Assembly: GCF_017571465.1 (NCBI RefSeq)
Contig: NZ_JAGETV010000002.1
Location: forward strand, 124,001 to 188,000
Direction: 5' to 3'
DNA: 64,000 nucleotides
From: Thiomicrorhabdus marina
GTDB lineage: Bacteria; Pseudomonadota; Gammaproteobacteria; Thiomicrospirales; Thiomicrospiraceae
The notes beneath the pieces are model-generated. The model searched no databases and was not told where the DNA came from. It saw only the letters and a list, made by a program, of their open reading frames with translations. The position numbers and the translations under genes were made by a program. This document shows positions 36,579 through 44,615 of the stretch, piece after piece (position 1 is the first letter of the stretch; the number at the start of each line of letters is the position of its first letter).

Positions 36579-38375
36579 TTAAATTTGTTTACCTGCCATT
36601 CTCTTGAAAGCATCATTTTCATTTATTAGATCTTGATAGGAGCCCTGTGAAACAACTTCTCCTGAGTCAAGTAAATAGATTTGGTCGCAACTTTCAACTG
36701 TAGAAAGCCTATGGGCAATAACAATGATGGTTTTATTACCAGCGAATTCATGGATTGCATTCATAATTAATGTTTCAGTAACACCGTCGAGAGCACTGGT
36801 TGCTTCATCCAAAACCAATATTTCAGGGTCGTTGTAAAGAGCCCTTGCAATCCCAATTCTTTGCCTCTGCCCTCCTGAGAGTTGAACGCCACGTTCACCC
36901 ACACTAGTTTCCAAGCCTTCGGGTAATTTGGATACAAACTCATCTAAATGAGCTAACTTCGCTGCTTTTTCAACTTGTTGAAATGAAATTTCTTGTTTAG
37001 GTATGCCAAAAGCAATATTTTCAGCAATTGAATTTTCCGTTAAGTTGATTGTCTGAGGAACATAACCAATTTTCTTTTGCCAGCAAAGAAGGCCCTTATC
37101 ATCGAGCTTTACGGAATCTACCAATATACGACCTTGTTGAGGTGTTAATAAACCTAAAATTAAATCTACTACTGTGGATTTTCCAGAGCCCGAGGCTCCA
37201 ACCAAAGCAATAGATTGATTTTTATAGATTGTGAGATTAAGTTTATTTAGAGCTGGTTTAATCTCTTTATCATAAGAAAATAAGATGCCTTCTAATTCAA
37301 ACTTCCTCTTGAAGTCAAGGTCAACAGAAAATTCGAGTTTGCTTCTGTTACTTGTTTCTTTATTAAACATGAGCAAGTCTTTTTCTATAGCCTCAAGCGA
37401 GGAAAAACTCCCTCTAATTTGCGATTGTGCCATGTAAATATATTGGAACGATGGTAATAGTTTCATACCAGCAAGCGCCATTATGGAAAGAGTTGCAATA
37501 ACATTACTCTGACCTTCTACACCTATTAAATACATAACCAAAACTATGATAAAACCAAAAGCAACAAACTCTAGAGCGTAACGAGGAATCACTCCTATGA
37601 TAGATATATTGCTTTGAGACTTAGCAATATCCTTTGAAGCTTCTTCAAAAGCACTAAAAAAATATTTTTGTCTATGTAGCAATAAAACCTCTTTTACACA
37701 ACCAAATCCTTCAGACATTAATTTGAAACGTGCAGAACTTAGTTCAGAAATCGATTTACCCATACTAGATAAAGGCTTTTTCACAAAGAAAAATATAAAT
37801 CCATATACTGATGCAAATATAACGATTGTTGCAACCATAATCACAGGGTCAATAACGTAAATTGAAACGCCCATAATTAAAACCAAGAAGATTTTTGCAT
37901 TAACCTGAAGAGTCGGATAAAGAATGTTTTGAGTTACTCTTATACAATCAGTGGATATAGCTTTAACTAATTTACTGCTACTTGTTTGAGAGTGGTATAA
38001 CCAAGGTTTTGAAAGATAATATGTGAATAGATTTGATGCAAAGTCTGCTCCTATAACCTCACCGACCCTCATTAGTCTCCATGAAGTGATGGTTGATAAA
38101 GTGCTACCAATTAATAGAAACAGTAAAGAAGCACCTCCTAATAAAAATAAGAACCCCTCAGGTGTTTCTAGCTTGCTAATAATATAAAGCTCATTTAAAT
38201 AATGATTCGAGTTAATTTTTTCAAAGTCCATAGCAACCGCCATAAATGGACCAATTGACAAAACACCTGCAACTTCAAAAACCGCCATTAAAACCATCAG
38301 CACCTGTAATCCAATAATTTGTCGCCTCTGGCGAACTGTCAGGAGAGCTAAAAGTCTCTTAATTATTTTTATCAT
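36579..38375 (-). CDS. ABC transporter, PglK-like lipid-linked oligosaccharide flippase
   Basis: Half-transporter that would homodimerise to flip Und-PP-glycan across the inner membrane. 598 residues: six membrane helices in the first ~320 residues, then a nucleotide-binding domain with Walker A GASGSGKST (about 387-395), VQLSGGQRQR signature (about 498) and Walker B ILVLDEATSALD (about 520). The R-R-Q-I-I-G-L-Q-V-L-M-V-L-M-A-V-F-E-V-A-G-V start is typical of PglK-type exporters. Together with the PglC/PglD/PglE/PglF homologues it defines a second glycan route independent of the Wzx protein at 60.6 kb. Confidence 0.85.
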   Translation of the reverse strand: MIKIIKRLLALLTVRQRRQIIGLQVLMVLMAVFEVAGVLSIGPFMAVAMDFEKINSNHYLNELYIISKLETPEGFLFLLGGASLLFLLIGSTLSTITSWRLMRVGEVIGADFASNLFTYYLSKPWLYHSQTSSSKLVKAISTDCIRVTQNILYPTLQVNAKIFLVLIMGVSIYVIDPVIMVATIVIFASVYGFIFFFVKKPLSSMGKSISELSSARFKLMSEGFGCVKEVLLLHRQKYFFSAFEEASKDIAKSQSNISIIGVIPRYALEFVAFGFIIVLVMYLIGVEGQSNVIATLSIMALAGMKLLPSFQYIYMAQSQIRGSFSSLEAIEKDLLMFNKETSNRSKLEFSVDLDFKRKFELEGILFSYDKEIKPALNKLNLTIYKNQSIALVGASGSGKSTVVDLILGLLTPQQGRILVDSVKLDDKGLLCWQKKIGYVPQTINLTENSIAENIAFGIPKQEISFQQVEKAAKLAHLDEFVSKLPEGLETSVGERGVQLSGGQRQRIGIARALYNDPEILVLDEATSALDGVTETLIMNAIHEFAGNKTIIVIAHRLSTVESCDQIYLLDSGEVVSQGSYQDLINENDAFKRMAGKQI

Positions 38376-38691
38376 GAAATTTTCACCAATAAACTTTTAC
38401 ACAAAACTCACTATGGAACTAACTGTTTGCAATTCAACACCACAACTACAGTCTAATGTTTTACCATCTGTGCTATCAATCTCATAACATAACTTAAATC
38501 CGAAACATCATTTCAATACACACAAAACAAAACAAATTATTTAAATCTAGGCTAGATATTATCCTTACTTATTTTCGAACACCCTTTACGTAAAATTACC
38601 ACTTAACATCTCACACATACCTCTTCATCCAACACCTCAATTTGAAATTCGACTTACATTTATATGACAACAAAGCTCCAAAAAAACATAT
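38376..38691. other. 316-bp AT-rich gap between the PglK-like gene and the UDP-GlcA epimerase
   Basis: No ORF and none of the dispersed repeats seen elsewhere. It is the only sizeable gap in this part of the island, so it probably holds the promoter of the second glycan module, but I could not pick out a convincing -35/-10 pair or JUMPstart/ops element. Confidence 0.4.
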
Positions 38692-39735
38692 CTAATTCCG
38701 ATAAACTTCATACCATTCAACAAATTTACCAATCCCCTCTTCAATCGAAGTACTTGGTTTGAATCCGGTATCTGCGATCAGATCACCCACATCGGCATAG
38801 GTTATCGGAACGTCGCCAGCTTGCATAGGTAAAAGGTTTTCTTTGGCTTTTACGCCGCAAGCATCTTCAATGGCTGTGATAAAGCGACGCAAGGTGACCG
38901 GTTGGTTATTGCCGATGTTATAAACCTTATATGGAGCTTGAGCACTGGTGATTGCGCTTATAGACTGCTTCGCTTCGTTCGCAATGACACCACCTTGAGT
39001 AACAGCAGGAATGCGGTCCATAACTCGGATGACGCCTTCAACAATATCGTCGATATAGGTAAAGTCGCGCTGCATTTCTCCGTTGTTATAAACATCTATC
39101 GCTTTGCCTTCCAGAATCGCCTTAGTGAATTTGAAATACGCCATATCCGGGCGACCGAAAGGCCCGTAAACGGTAAAGAAACGCAAACCTGTGGTAGGAA
39201 GACCATATAAATGACTATAAGTGTGAGCCATTAGCTCATTGGATTTTTTGGTCGCGGCATACAGACTGATTGGAAAGTCGACGCGGTCATCAGTGCTGAA
39301 AGGCTGCTTGGTATTCATGCCATATACCGAACTGGAACTGGCATAAACCAGATGCTTCACTTTGGAATGACGACAACCTTCAAGAATGTTAACAAAACCG
39401 ACCAGATTGGAATCTACATAGGCGTGCGGATTATCAATCGAATAACGAACGCCAGCCTGAGCCCCCAGATTCACGACCACGTCAAACTGCTGTTCGGCAA
39501 ACAAAGCTTCAATCCCGCTGCGATCCGCCAGATCCAACTCAATAAAGCGGTAATTGGCCGCATGTGAATGTTCCGCTAATTCAGACAGCCGATCATGTTT
39601 TAGCTGCGGATCATAGTAATCATTGAGATTATCGATACCGACAACCTGGTCACCGCGGTTCAGCAACTGCTGAGTTAGGAAAAAACCGATAAAACCGGCG
39701 CCGCCGGTGACTAATACTTTTTGTTTTAAATTCAT
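38692..39735 (-). CDS. UDP-glucuronate 4-epimerase (NAD-dependent SDR) with in-frame repeat insert
   Basis: Converts UDP-GlcA to UDP-GalA. 347 residues against about 335 for homologues: T-G-G-A-G-F-I-G-F-F near the N-terminus, N-L-G-A-Q-A-G-V-R-Y-S-I-D-N-P-H, S-S-S-V-Y-G-M-N and L-Y-A-A-T-K-K-S-N-E-L-M, all typical of the GlcA epimerase group. The excess is a peptide around residues 248-262 (VIANEAKQSIS) encoded by a copy of the intergenic CATTGCGAACGAAGCGAAGC repeat, just before the conserved A-P-Y-K-V-Y-N-I-G-N. Its substrate would come from the Ugd encoded 0.8 kb upstream; a HepT-MntA pair lies between. Confidence 0.92.
   Translation of the reverse strand: MNLKQKVLVTGGAGFIGFFLTQQLLNRGDQVVGIDNLNDYYDPQLKHDRLSELAEHSHAANYRFIELDLADRSGIEALFAEQQFDVVVNLGAQAGVRYSIDNPHAYVDSNLVGFVNILEGCRHSKVKHLVYASSSSVYGMNTKQPFSTDDRVDFPISLYAATKKSNELMAHTYSHLYGLPTTGLRFFTVYGPFGRPDMAYFKFTKAILEGKAIDVYNNGEMQRDFTYIDDIVEGVIRVMDRIPAVTQGGVIANEAKQSISAITSAQAPYKVYNIGNNQPVTLRRFITAIEDACGVKAKENLLPMQAGDVPITYADVGDLIADTGFKPSTSIEEGIGKFVEWYEVYRN
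38962..38988. repeat. Dispersed repeat inserted in frame in the epimerase gene
   Basis: AGACTGCTTCGCTTCGTTCG and its continuation to 38988 match the intergenic repeat family seen at 15361-15387. The reading frame of the epimerase runs through it. Confidence 0.85.
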
Positions 39736-40046
39736 TATTTATCCAACTCGACCAACTCTACGTAAGCGGTCAAGATATTTTCTTTGAACGACTCTGTGAT
39801 TCGATTCCAATCCATCACCTGTATTAAAATCGGGATAGTTGATTCTGTCAGCCTTTCCTTAAAATCGGTGAATTCATCAAAATCGATGGACTTCTCGTCA
39901 CTAGGAATAACGACCAAATCCAAATCACTCCCTTCATGTGCTTGACCATTCACACGACTGCCAAAAGCCCAAATTTTAACAGGCTGTGTAAATGACTGCC
40001 TTGCAACTTGAATGATCATTTGTTTATCTTTATCTCTAAGCTGCAT
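39735..40046 (-). CDS. mntA: MntA-type minimal nucleotidyltransferase (antitoxin)
   Basis: Antitoxin of a type VII pair that AMPylates the HEPN toxin. About 103 residues from the ATG at 40046 (112 if an upstream start is used). The defining G-S-x10-D-x-D motif is present in FGSRVNGQAHEGSDLDLVV (about 27-45). It overlaps the HepT gene by 11 nt. The C-terminal part (I-Q-V-M-D-W-N-R-I) is normal for the family. Confidence 0.88.
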   Translation of the reverse strand: MQLRDKDKQMIIQVARQSFTQPVKIWAFGSRVNGQAHEGSDLDLVVIPSDEKSIDFDEFTDFKERLTESTIPILIQVMDWNRITESFKENILTAYVELVELDK

Positions 40047-40458
40047 CAATGACTTCAACCAACTTTTGAGCATCTGATAAAAATTGCGGAATAAGCACTA
40101 GCGTCTTATTTTCCAACTCTTCACCATAGTCATGACTGGTTGAGTTTCGGTTATCACGATACCCCAACCACCTTTCAACCTCTTCAGCCGTTAAAAGACT
40201 ATGCAAAGCAGCATGACGAAAAAGGTCTTTAAAATACAATTGATCTGCGGCTTTGTTACTATGAAAAAAAGGTCTCAGCCGTTTTTTCAAAAGCTTTCCG
40301 GATTGCTCCAAAATAATCTCAAACTCTTTAATCACCGCCGAGCGATAAATCTCAAACTCAATCTCATCCTCTTTGGAGTCTTGCAACTTGGAAAAAGCCT
40401 TATCTAAAGCAGCAATACAACGCTTCAAATAAGTTGTATCAATGTTTTGTTGAATCAC
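40036..40458 (-). CDS. hepT: HepT-type HEPN ribonuclease toxin
   Basis: HEPN-domain toxin, tRNA/mRNA ribonuclease in studied homologues. 140 residues from a GTG start at 40458, preceded by AAAGG; a TTG 16 codons upstream is the longer option. The catalytic R-x4-H-x-Y motif is intact (RNSTSHDY, near residue 107-114), so Tyr for AMPylation by MntA is present. It was inserted between ugd and the GlcA epimerase gene, which are functionally linked, so it is probably an acquired cassette. Confidence 0.88.
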   Translation of the reverse strand: MIQQNIDTTYLKRCIAALDKAFSKLQDSKEDEIEFEIYRSAVIKEFEIILEQSGKLLKKRLRPFFHSNKAADQLYFKDLFRHAALHSLLTAEEVERWLGYRDNRNSTSHDYGEELENKTLVLIPQFLSDAQKLVEVIDAA

Positions 40459-40511
40459 CTTCCCGCCTTTACCGAGATTACTAACTTGGATTGCTATAAC
40501 GCTCAATACAT

Positions 40512-40551
40512 AGATTGCCGCGGCCCACAGAAAAAAGGGCCTCGCAATGAC
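40512..40551. repeat. R2-type repeat upstream of hepT
   Basis: AGATTGCCGCGGCCCACAGA ... GGGCCTCGCAATGAC, an R2 copy whose centre differs from the other copies. It forms an inverted repeat (GGCC/GGCC) in the 57-bp gap after ugd. Confidence 0.65.
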
Positions 40552-40563
40552 ACATAATTAGAC

Positions 40564-41784
40564 TCAGTCTTTTCCAAACAAGTCGCGTGTATAGACTTTC
40601 TCGGCAACGTCTGCAACATCTTCAACCAAACGGTTGGCGACGATTACATCACTCATCGCTTTAAACTCATTCAGATCGGTAATCACTTTTGAATGGAAGA
40701 ATTCAGTTTGGCCCGCTTCTTCAAGCACCGGCTCATAAATGACAACATCAATCCCTTTGGCTTTAATGCGCTTCATCACGCCTTGAATCGCACTGGCACG
40801 GAAGTTATCCGAGCCTTGCTTCATAATCAAGCGATATATTCCAACAACAGGCGAAAGATTCCCGCCTACGCGGGAATGACCTGCTGCTTGAGTGCATTTT
40901 TTAATAATTTGATCTGCCACAAAGTCTTTACGCGTGGTATTGGAATCAACAATCGCTTTAATCAAGTTTTGCGGTACATCATTGTAGTTAGCCAGCAATT
41001 GCTTGGTGTCTTTCGGCAAGCAGTAACCACCATAGCCAAATGATGGGTTGTTATAGTGGCTGCCGATTCGTGGATCAAGACCGACACCTTCAATAACTTG
41101 TTTTGAGTTCAAACCATGGGTTTCGCAGTAGGTATCTAATTCATTGAAATAAGACACTCGCATCGCCAAATACGTATTTGAGAATAGTTTCACTGCTTCG
41201 GCTTCAGTGGCATCGGTAAACAGAACTTGAATATCATCAGCGGGCTTTTCTGCACCTTCGACTAACAGATTGGCAAAAACGTTGGCGCGCTCGGATTCTT
41301 CACCGACGATAATACGCGACGGATAGAGATTGTCATACAACGCTTTGCCTTCGCGCAAAAACTCTGGGGAGAAAATAATATTGTCGCAATTGAATTTTGC
41401 TTTGACTTGATCGGTATAACCAACCGGAATGGTTGACTTAATAATCATCACTGCATCTGGATTGATTGCCAGCACATCGGCAATCACCACTTCGACACTG
41501 CGTGTGTTAAAGGTATTGGTTTCCGTATCATAGTCAGTAGGCGTCGCAATCACAACATACTCAGCCCCTTCGTAAGCCTTAGCCTTATCCAAGGTAGCGG
41601 TAAAATTTAGCGCTTTGTTATCCAAAAAATCGGTGATTTCCGCATCGACAATCGGTGACTTTCGATTATTCAACAAATCGATTTTTTCCGGCACAATATC
41701 CAAAGCCATAACTTCATGATTTTGCGCCAACAAAACCGCTAATGACAGGCCAACATAACCCGTACCCGCTACTGCTATTTTCAT
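40564..41784 (-). CDS. ugd: UDP-glucose 6-dehydrogenase with in-frame repeat insert
   Basis: Oxidises UDP-glucose to UDP-glucuronate. 406 residues versus about 388 in E. coli Ugd. NAD motif G-T-G-Y-V-G-L-S near the N-terminus, E-F-L-R-E-G, the catalytic Cys in [10 protein letters not shown] (about 250-259) and G-S-D-N-F-R-A-S. The surplus is a segment around residues 300-315 ([13 protein letters not shown]) encoded by a copy of the R1 hairpin repeat immediately before the conserved V-V-G-I-Y-R-L. A terminator lies between it and the upstream gene. A 5' fragment of the same gene occurs at 61.9-62.05 kb. Confidence 0.95.
   Translation of the reverse strand: MKIAVAGTGYVGLSLAVLLAQNHEVMALDIVPEKIDLLNNRKSPIVDAEITDFLDNKALNFTATLDKAKAYEGAEYVVIATPTDYDTETNTFNTRSVEVVIADVLAINPDAVMIIKSTIPVGYTDQVKAKFNCDNIIFSPEFLREGKALYDNLYPSRIIVGEESERANVFANLLVEGAEKPADDIQVLFTDATEAEAVKLFSNTYLAMRVSYFNELDTYCETHGLNSKQVIEGVGLDPRIGSHYNNPSFGYGGYCLPKDTKQLLANYNDVPQNLIKAIVDSNTTRKDFVADQIIKKCTQAAGHSRVGGNLSPVVGIYRLIMKQGSDNFRASAIQGVMKRIKAKGIDVVIYEPVLEEAGQTEFFHSKVITDLNEFKAMSDVIVANRLVEDVADVAEKVYTRDLFGKD
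40856..40880. repeat. R1 hairpin repeat inserted in frame in ugd
   Basis: Same 25 bp (ATTCCCGCCTACGCGGGAAT core) as the intergenic copies at 12806 and 12976; the ugd frame continues through it. Confidence 0.92.
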
Positions 41785-41892
41785 ATCTTTATTTCCAAGT
41801 TCAATCTATTCAAAACTGTTAATTTCAATGTAGAAACTATTCTATAGGAATTTGCCAAAAATTGGTAAACGTCACAATAACAACTTCCCTTT

Positions 41893-41912
41893 AAAAAGGG
41901 CTGAATAAGCCC
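41893..41912 (-). terminator. Rho-independent terminator upstream of ugd
   Basis: On the minus strand GGGCT-TATTC-AGCCC is followed by TTTTT. It lies about 20 bp after the Sel1-SPOR stop and 110 bp before the ugd start, so ugd begins a new transcript. Confidence 0.8.
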
Positions 41913-41931
41913 CCTAAGTGAATGGCAGATT

Positions 41932-42789
41932 TTATGCGCCTTTCAGATAAACTAGTTTTTTCACCCCAGATATTTGTCGAATCCAAGGAGACACTGACCA
42001 CTTTTGTTTAACTTTTTCCGCTAGTTTTTTAAGCTCTTTTCTATCTTCTTTTGACTCCAAAAGAACCACATAATACAAACGGCCATCACGCTTTTGAGGT
42101 ATGACCTTAGCTCCAGAGATTGCATTTTTAACAACCATCGCCCGCAACTTCACTTCAGACTCGGAGCTAGCCAGTTGCATTGTAAAATGACTATCTGGCT
42201 GACTATTCAACCAAGAAATATCAGCGTCATCATCTAATCCAGCAGGTAAGTGCCCAATTTCCTCAGCATTACTCGCCATCTTGCTTCGAAGATTCGTTAA
42301 ATTCTCTAAAGCGAGCGAATGTTTATTCTCCAATGCTAATTGATACCAAAACTCTGCCTTAGCGAAATCTTTATCAATTCCGACACCATTTTCATAGACC
42401 CAACCCAGGTCATTTTGCGCACTTGAATGCCCTTCTTTAGCTGCTGCTTGCAATAAGACAAAACCTTTTTGATAATTCACTGCAACGCCCTTGCCTTGAT
42501 AGTAAATCACCGCAAGATTGTATTGTGCATTAACATTATTCTGCTCAGCCGCCTTTTGATACCACTGTATTGCTTTAGCAAAATCCTGCTTAACTCCCGT
42601 GCCAACATCATACATAAGCCCAAGATTACTCTGAGCTTGAGCGACACCGTCTTCAGCTAAGGGCAGCCATTCGTCATAGGCTCGTTGATAATCTTCTTTC
42701 TGAAATGCCTTAACACCATCATAAAAATCAGCAACCGCATTTTGAGCGCTAAAGATGGCAATCACAGCAAAAAGCAACGTTCTTTTCAA
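41932..42789 (-). CDS. Secreted Sel1-repeat protein with C-terminal SPOR-like domain
   Basis: 285 residues from a TTG start at 42789, chosen because it has a strong RBS (GGGAGA, 5 nt upstream) and begins a signal peptide (KRTLLFAVIAIFSAQNAVA); the longer frame would run into the upstream gene. Four Sel1/TPR-like repeats follow (about 30-165; pattern A-x-x-x-L-G-x-x-Y-x-x-G-x-G-V-x-x-D-x-x-K-A), then a linker and a C-terminal region (about 210-285) with the M-Q-L-A-S-S-E-S-E and Y-Y-V-V-L-L-E-S-K pattern of SPOR peptidoglycan-binding domains. Probably periplasmic. Link to the glycan system is positional only. Confidence 0.85.
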   Translation of the reverse strand: MKRTLLFAVIAIFSAQNAVADFYDGVKAFQKEDYQRAYDEWLPLAEDGVAQAQSNLGLMYDVGTGVKQDFAKAIQWYQKAAEQNNVNAQYNLAVIYYQGKGVAVNYQKGFVLLQAAAKEGHSSAQNDLGWVYENGVGIDKDFAKAEFWYQLALENKHSLALENLTNLRSKMASNAEEIGHLPAGLDDDADISWLNSQPDSHFTMQLASSESEVKLRAMVVKNAISGAKVIPQKRDGRLYYVVLLESKEDRKELKKLAEKVKQKWSVSPWIRQISGVKKLVYLKGA

Positions 42790-42820
42790 TTCAATCTCCC
42801 AAAACGCCTCTTGCACATGC

Positions 42821-44200
42821 TCATTCTGAAGACAGTCGGCGCTTTTTGACCCGTTTTCTTGAATGCGATTCATGGGTAAAAGAGAGCACTGCAATCGCAC
42901 AAACGACAACAAAAGTTAATGCATTCGCAGGGATGTGCAAATTAAAGTCGGTAAAAGAATGCGCCAAGATCCCAATAATCGCCATGGCACTACCAAAACC
43001 GATGCCACTGCGATAATAAGATTGTCGGTTTCGCAAACTCCTAATCGCATAACTTAAAGCGATAGCCACAAATAAAGCCAGAGGAATAACACCAATCAAT
43101 CCGTATTCGACCAAAAATTCGATATAGTCATTATGAACATGATCAACAACCCCTCCGAAATTAGGACCAGCCAACGGCATAAAGGCAACTTCATAGCCAC
43201 CGGCTCCAATCCCAACCAAAGGTGCCTGTTCAAACAAATGCATACTTTTCTCAAATATCGGGCCACGTAAGTCATTAATATCCACCAAAACCTCACCACT
43301 TTGCTGGGTGACCGTAACTTCAGTATTCATTAAACGCTCTTTGAGCTTATCCAAACCAAAATATTGACTGATAATAATGATGTCGATAACAATAAAACTC
43401 ACCAACAATAAACTATTACGAACTCGATGTTCTTTAAGGCTAAAAATAAACATGGCGCCGACAATGATCAAGCCAATAAAAAAGGCCGTATTCCCCATTC
43501 GAGAGTGCGACATAACCAAGCCGATAACCATCACCACCAAAGCCAAACGAATCTTCATCTTATTACTTAAAACCAACTCCATAAAATTTCGCCAGTTCCA
43601 TTCACGACCATCACGCATCGCTAACATCAGTCCAATTCCAAGCCCAATCACCATGACCAAATAACCAGCCAGATGGTTTCGGTTAACAAATGTTCCCGTT
43701 GCATCCGTCATGTAATGCACCTTCTCAAACAAAAACGGTTCCATTGCGCCAAGCACAACACTGGTACCATAAAATGCCTGAAAGGTTCCGCTGATAATCA
43801 ATACCGCGATTAGCTTTGTTAAGTCAACACGTTTTCTAAAGTGCGCTAACACAAGAATAAACATACTGCTATAAGCGACCCCCAACATCAAATATTGAAA
43901 ATGCTGAGCAGGATCATACTTAGTTTCAAATAACCATTGCCCAGCCACCCAAACTTGAAACAGTAGCAACAGGCCAGACAAGATAACCGCAGGGGATTTA
44001 ATCGGGAGAGAGCTGTGCTTGGTTCGTAAAAGATGAATAGACCAAATAAAAAGAGACGTCGCAACCAAGAATACCAATAGTGCAGCCGACCAGTCAGTAT
44101 TGCTCCCTTTTGGCAAAGGAGCCCATAACAAAATAATTAATAGAAACCATTGGTTAATGGCAAACAAACGACTTTGACTAGACACAAACAAGCATTCCAA
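42821..44200 (-). CDS. O-antigen ligase/polymerase family protein (Wzy_C)
   Basis: Multi-pass membrane protein of 459 residues with about 11-12 hydrophobic segments. The large periplasmic loop contains G-I-G-A-G-G-Y-E-V-A-F and V-D-H-V-H-N-D-Y-I-E-F-L-V-E-Y-G (about 330-350), the Wzy_C signature. It may polymerise or ligate the WcaJ-initiated glycan, and it duplicates functions of the Wzy-like protein at 53.8 kb. The start is TTG at 44200 or, with a GGAA at suitable distance, GTG at 44185. It neighbours VanZ and the WcaJ-like gene. Confidence 0.88.
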   Translation of the reverse strand: MECLFVSSQSRLFAINQWFLLIILLWAPLPKGSNTDWSAALLVFLVATSLFIWSIHLLRTKHSSLPIKSPAVILSGLLLLFQVWVAGQWLFETKYDPAQHFQYLMLGVAYSSMFILVLAHFRKRVDLTKLIAVLIISGTFQAFYGTSVVLGAMEPFLFEKVHYMTDATGTFVNRNHLAGYLVMVIGLGIGLMLAMRDGREWNWRNFMELVLSNKMKIRLALVVMVIGLVMSHSRMGNTAFFIGLIIVGAMFIFSLKEHRVRNSLLLVSFIVIDIIIISQYFGLDKLKERLMNTEVTVTQQSGEVLVDINDLRGPIFEKSMHLFEQAPLVGIGAGGYEVAFMPLAGPNFGGVVDHVHNDYIEFLVEYGLIGVIPLALFVAIALSYAIRSLRNRQSYYRSGIGFGSAMAIIGILAHSFTDFNLHIPANALTFVVVCAIAVLSFTHESHSRKRVKKRRLSSE

Positions 44201-44209
44201 AAATGATTA

Positions 44210-44572
44210 TTATCGATTCCACTTTGCAGCCAAAGCTCTAAGCTGACAGCACATGAACACTACAAAGACTCCAAACACATTCGCAGCCATATCCAAGTAA
44301 GAAAACTGACGGGATGGCTGAAAATGATTTTGTAAAAATTCAAGAACCCCGGCAACAATAAATAGCGATGCCCAAAGAATCCATCGTTGCTTTAATTGAA
44401 AAACGAAATAGGCGGAAACAGAAAATATCAGAAGAGCGAAAAAATGCAAAAATTTATCAGAGCTAATACCATAAAAAGCACCTTGCCACAGCTCTGGCGG
44501 AGATTCTGCTCTAAACATGCCCCACAATAAAATCGACAATACAGCTAGAAAGATTACAACCCGCAAAACCAC
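44210..44572 (-). CDS. VanZ-like membrane protein
   Basis: 120 residues, GTG start, four membrane helices. V-L-E-F-L-Q-N-H-F-Q-P-S-R-Q-F-S-Y-L-D-M-A-A-N-V-F-style ending and S-S-D-K-F-L-H-F-F-A-L match VanZ-family proteins found in EPS loci. Molecular role in these loci is unknown. It lies between the ligase and WcaJ-like genes. Confidence 0.82.
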   Translation of the reverse strand: MVLRVVIFLAVLSILLWGMFRAESPPELWQGAFYGISSDKFLHFFALLIFSVSAYFVFQLKQRWILWASLFIVAGVLEFLQNHFQPSRQFSYLDMAANVFGVFVVFMCCQLRALAAKWNR

Positions 44573-44615
44573 TTAGTAACTTCCAACAAGCCGCTCAAGA
44601 CTTAAGTGACAACGA

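Noticed and set aside
38376-38691. JUMPstart/ops element upstream of the glycan operon
   Set aside because: No GGCGGTAG-type ops core could be found on the minus strand in this gap.
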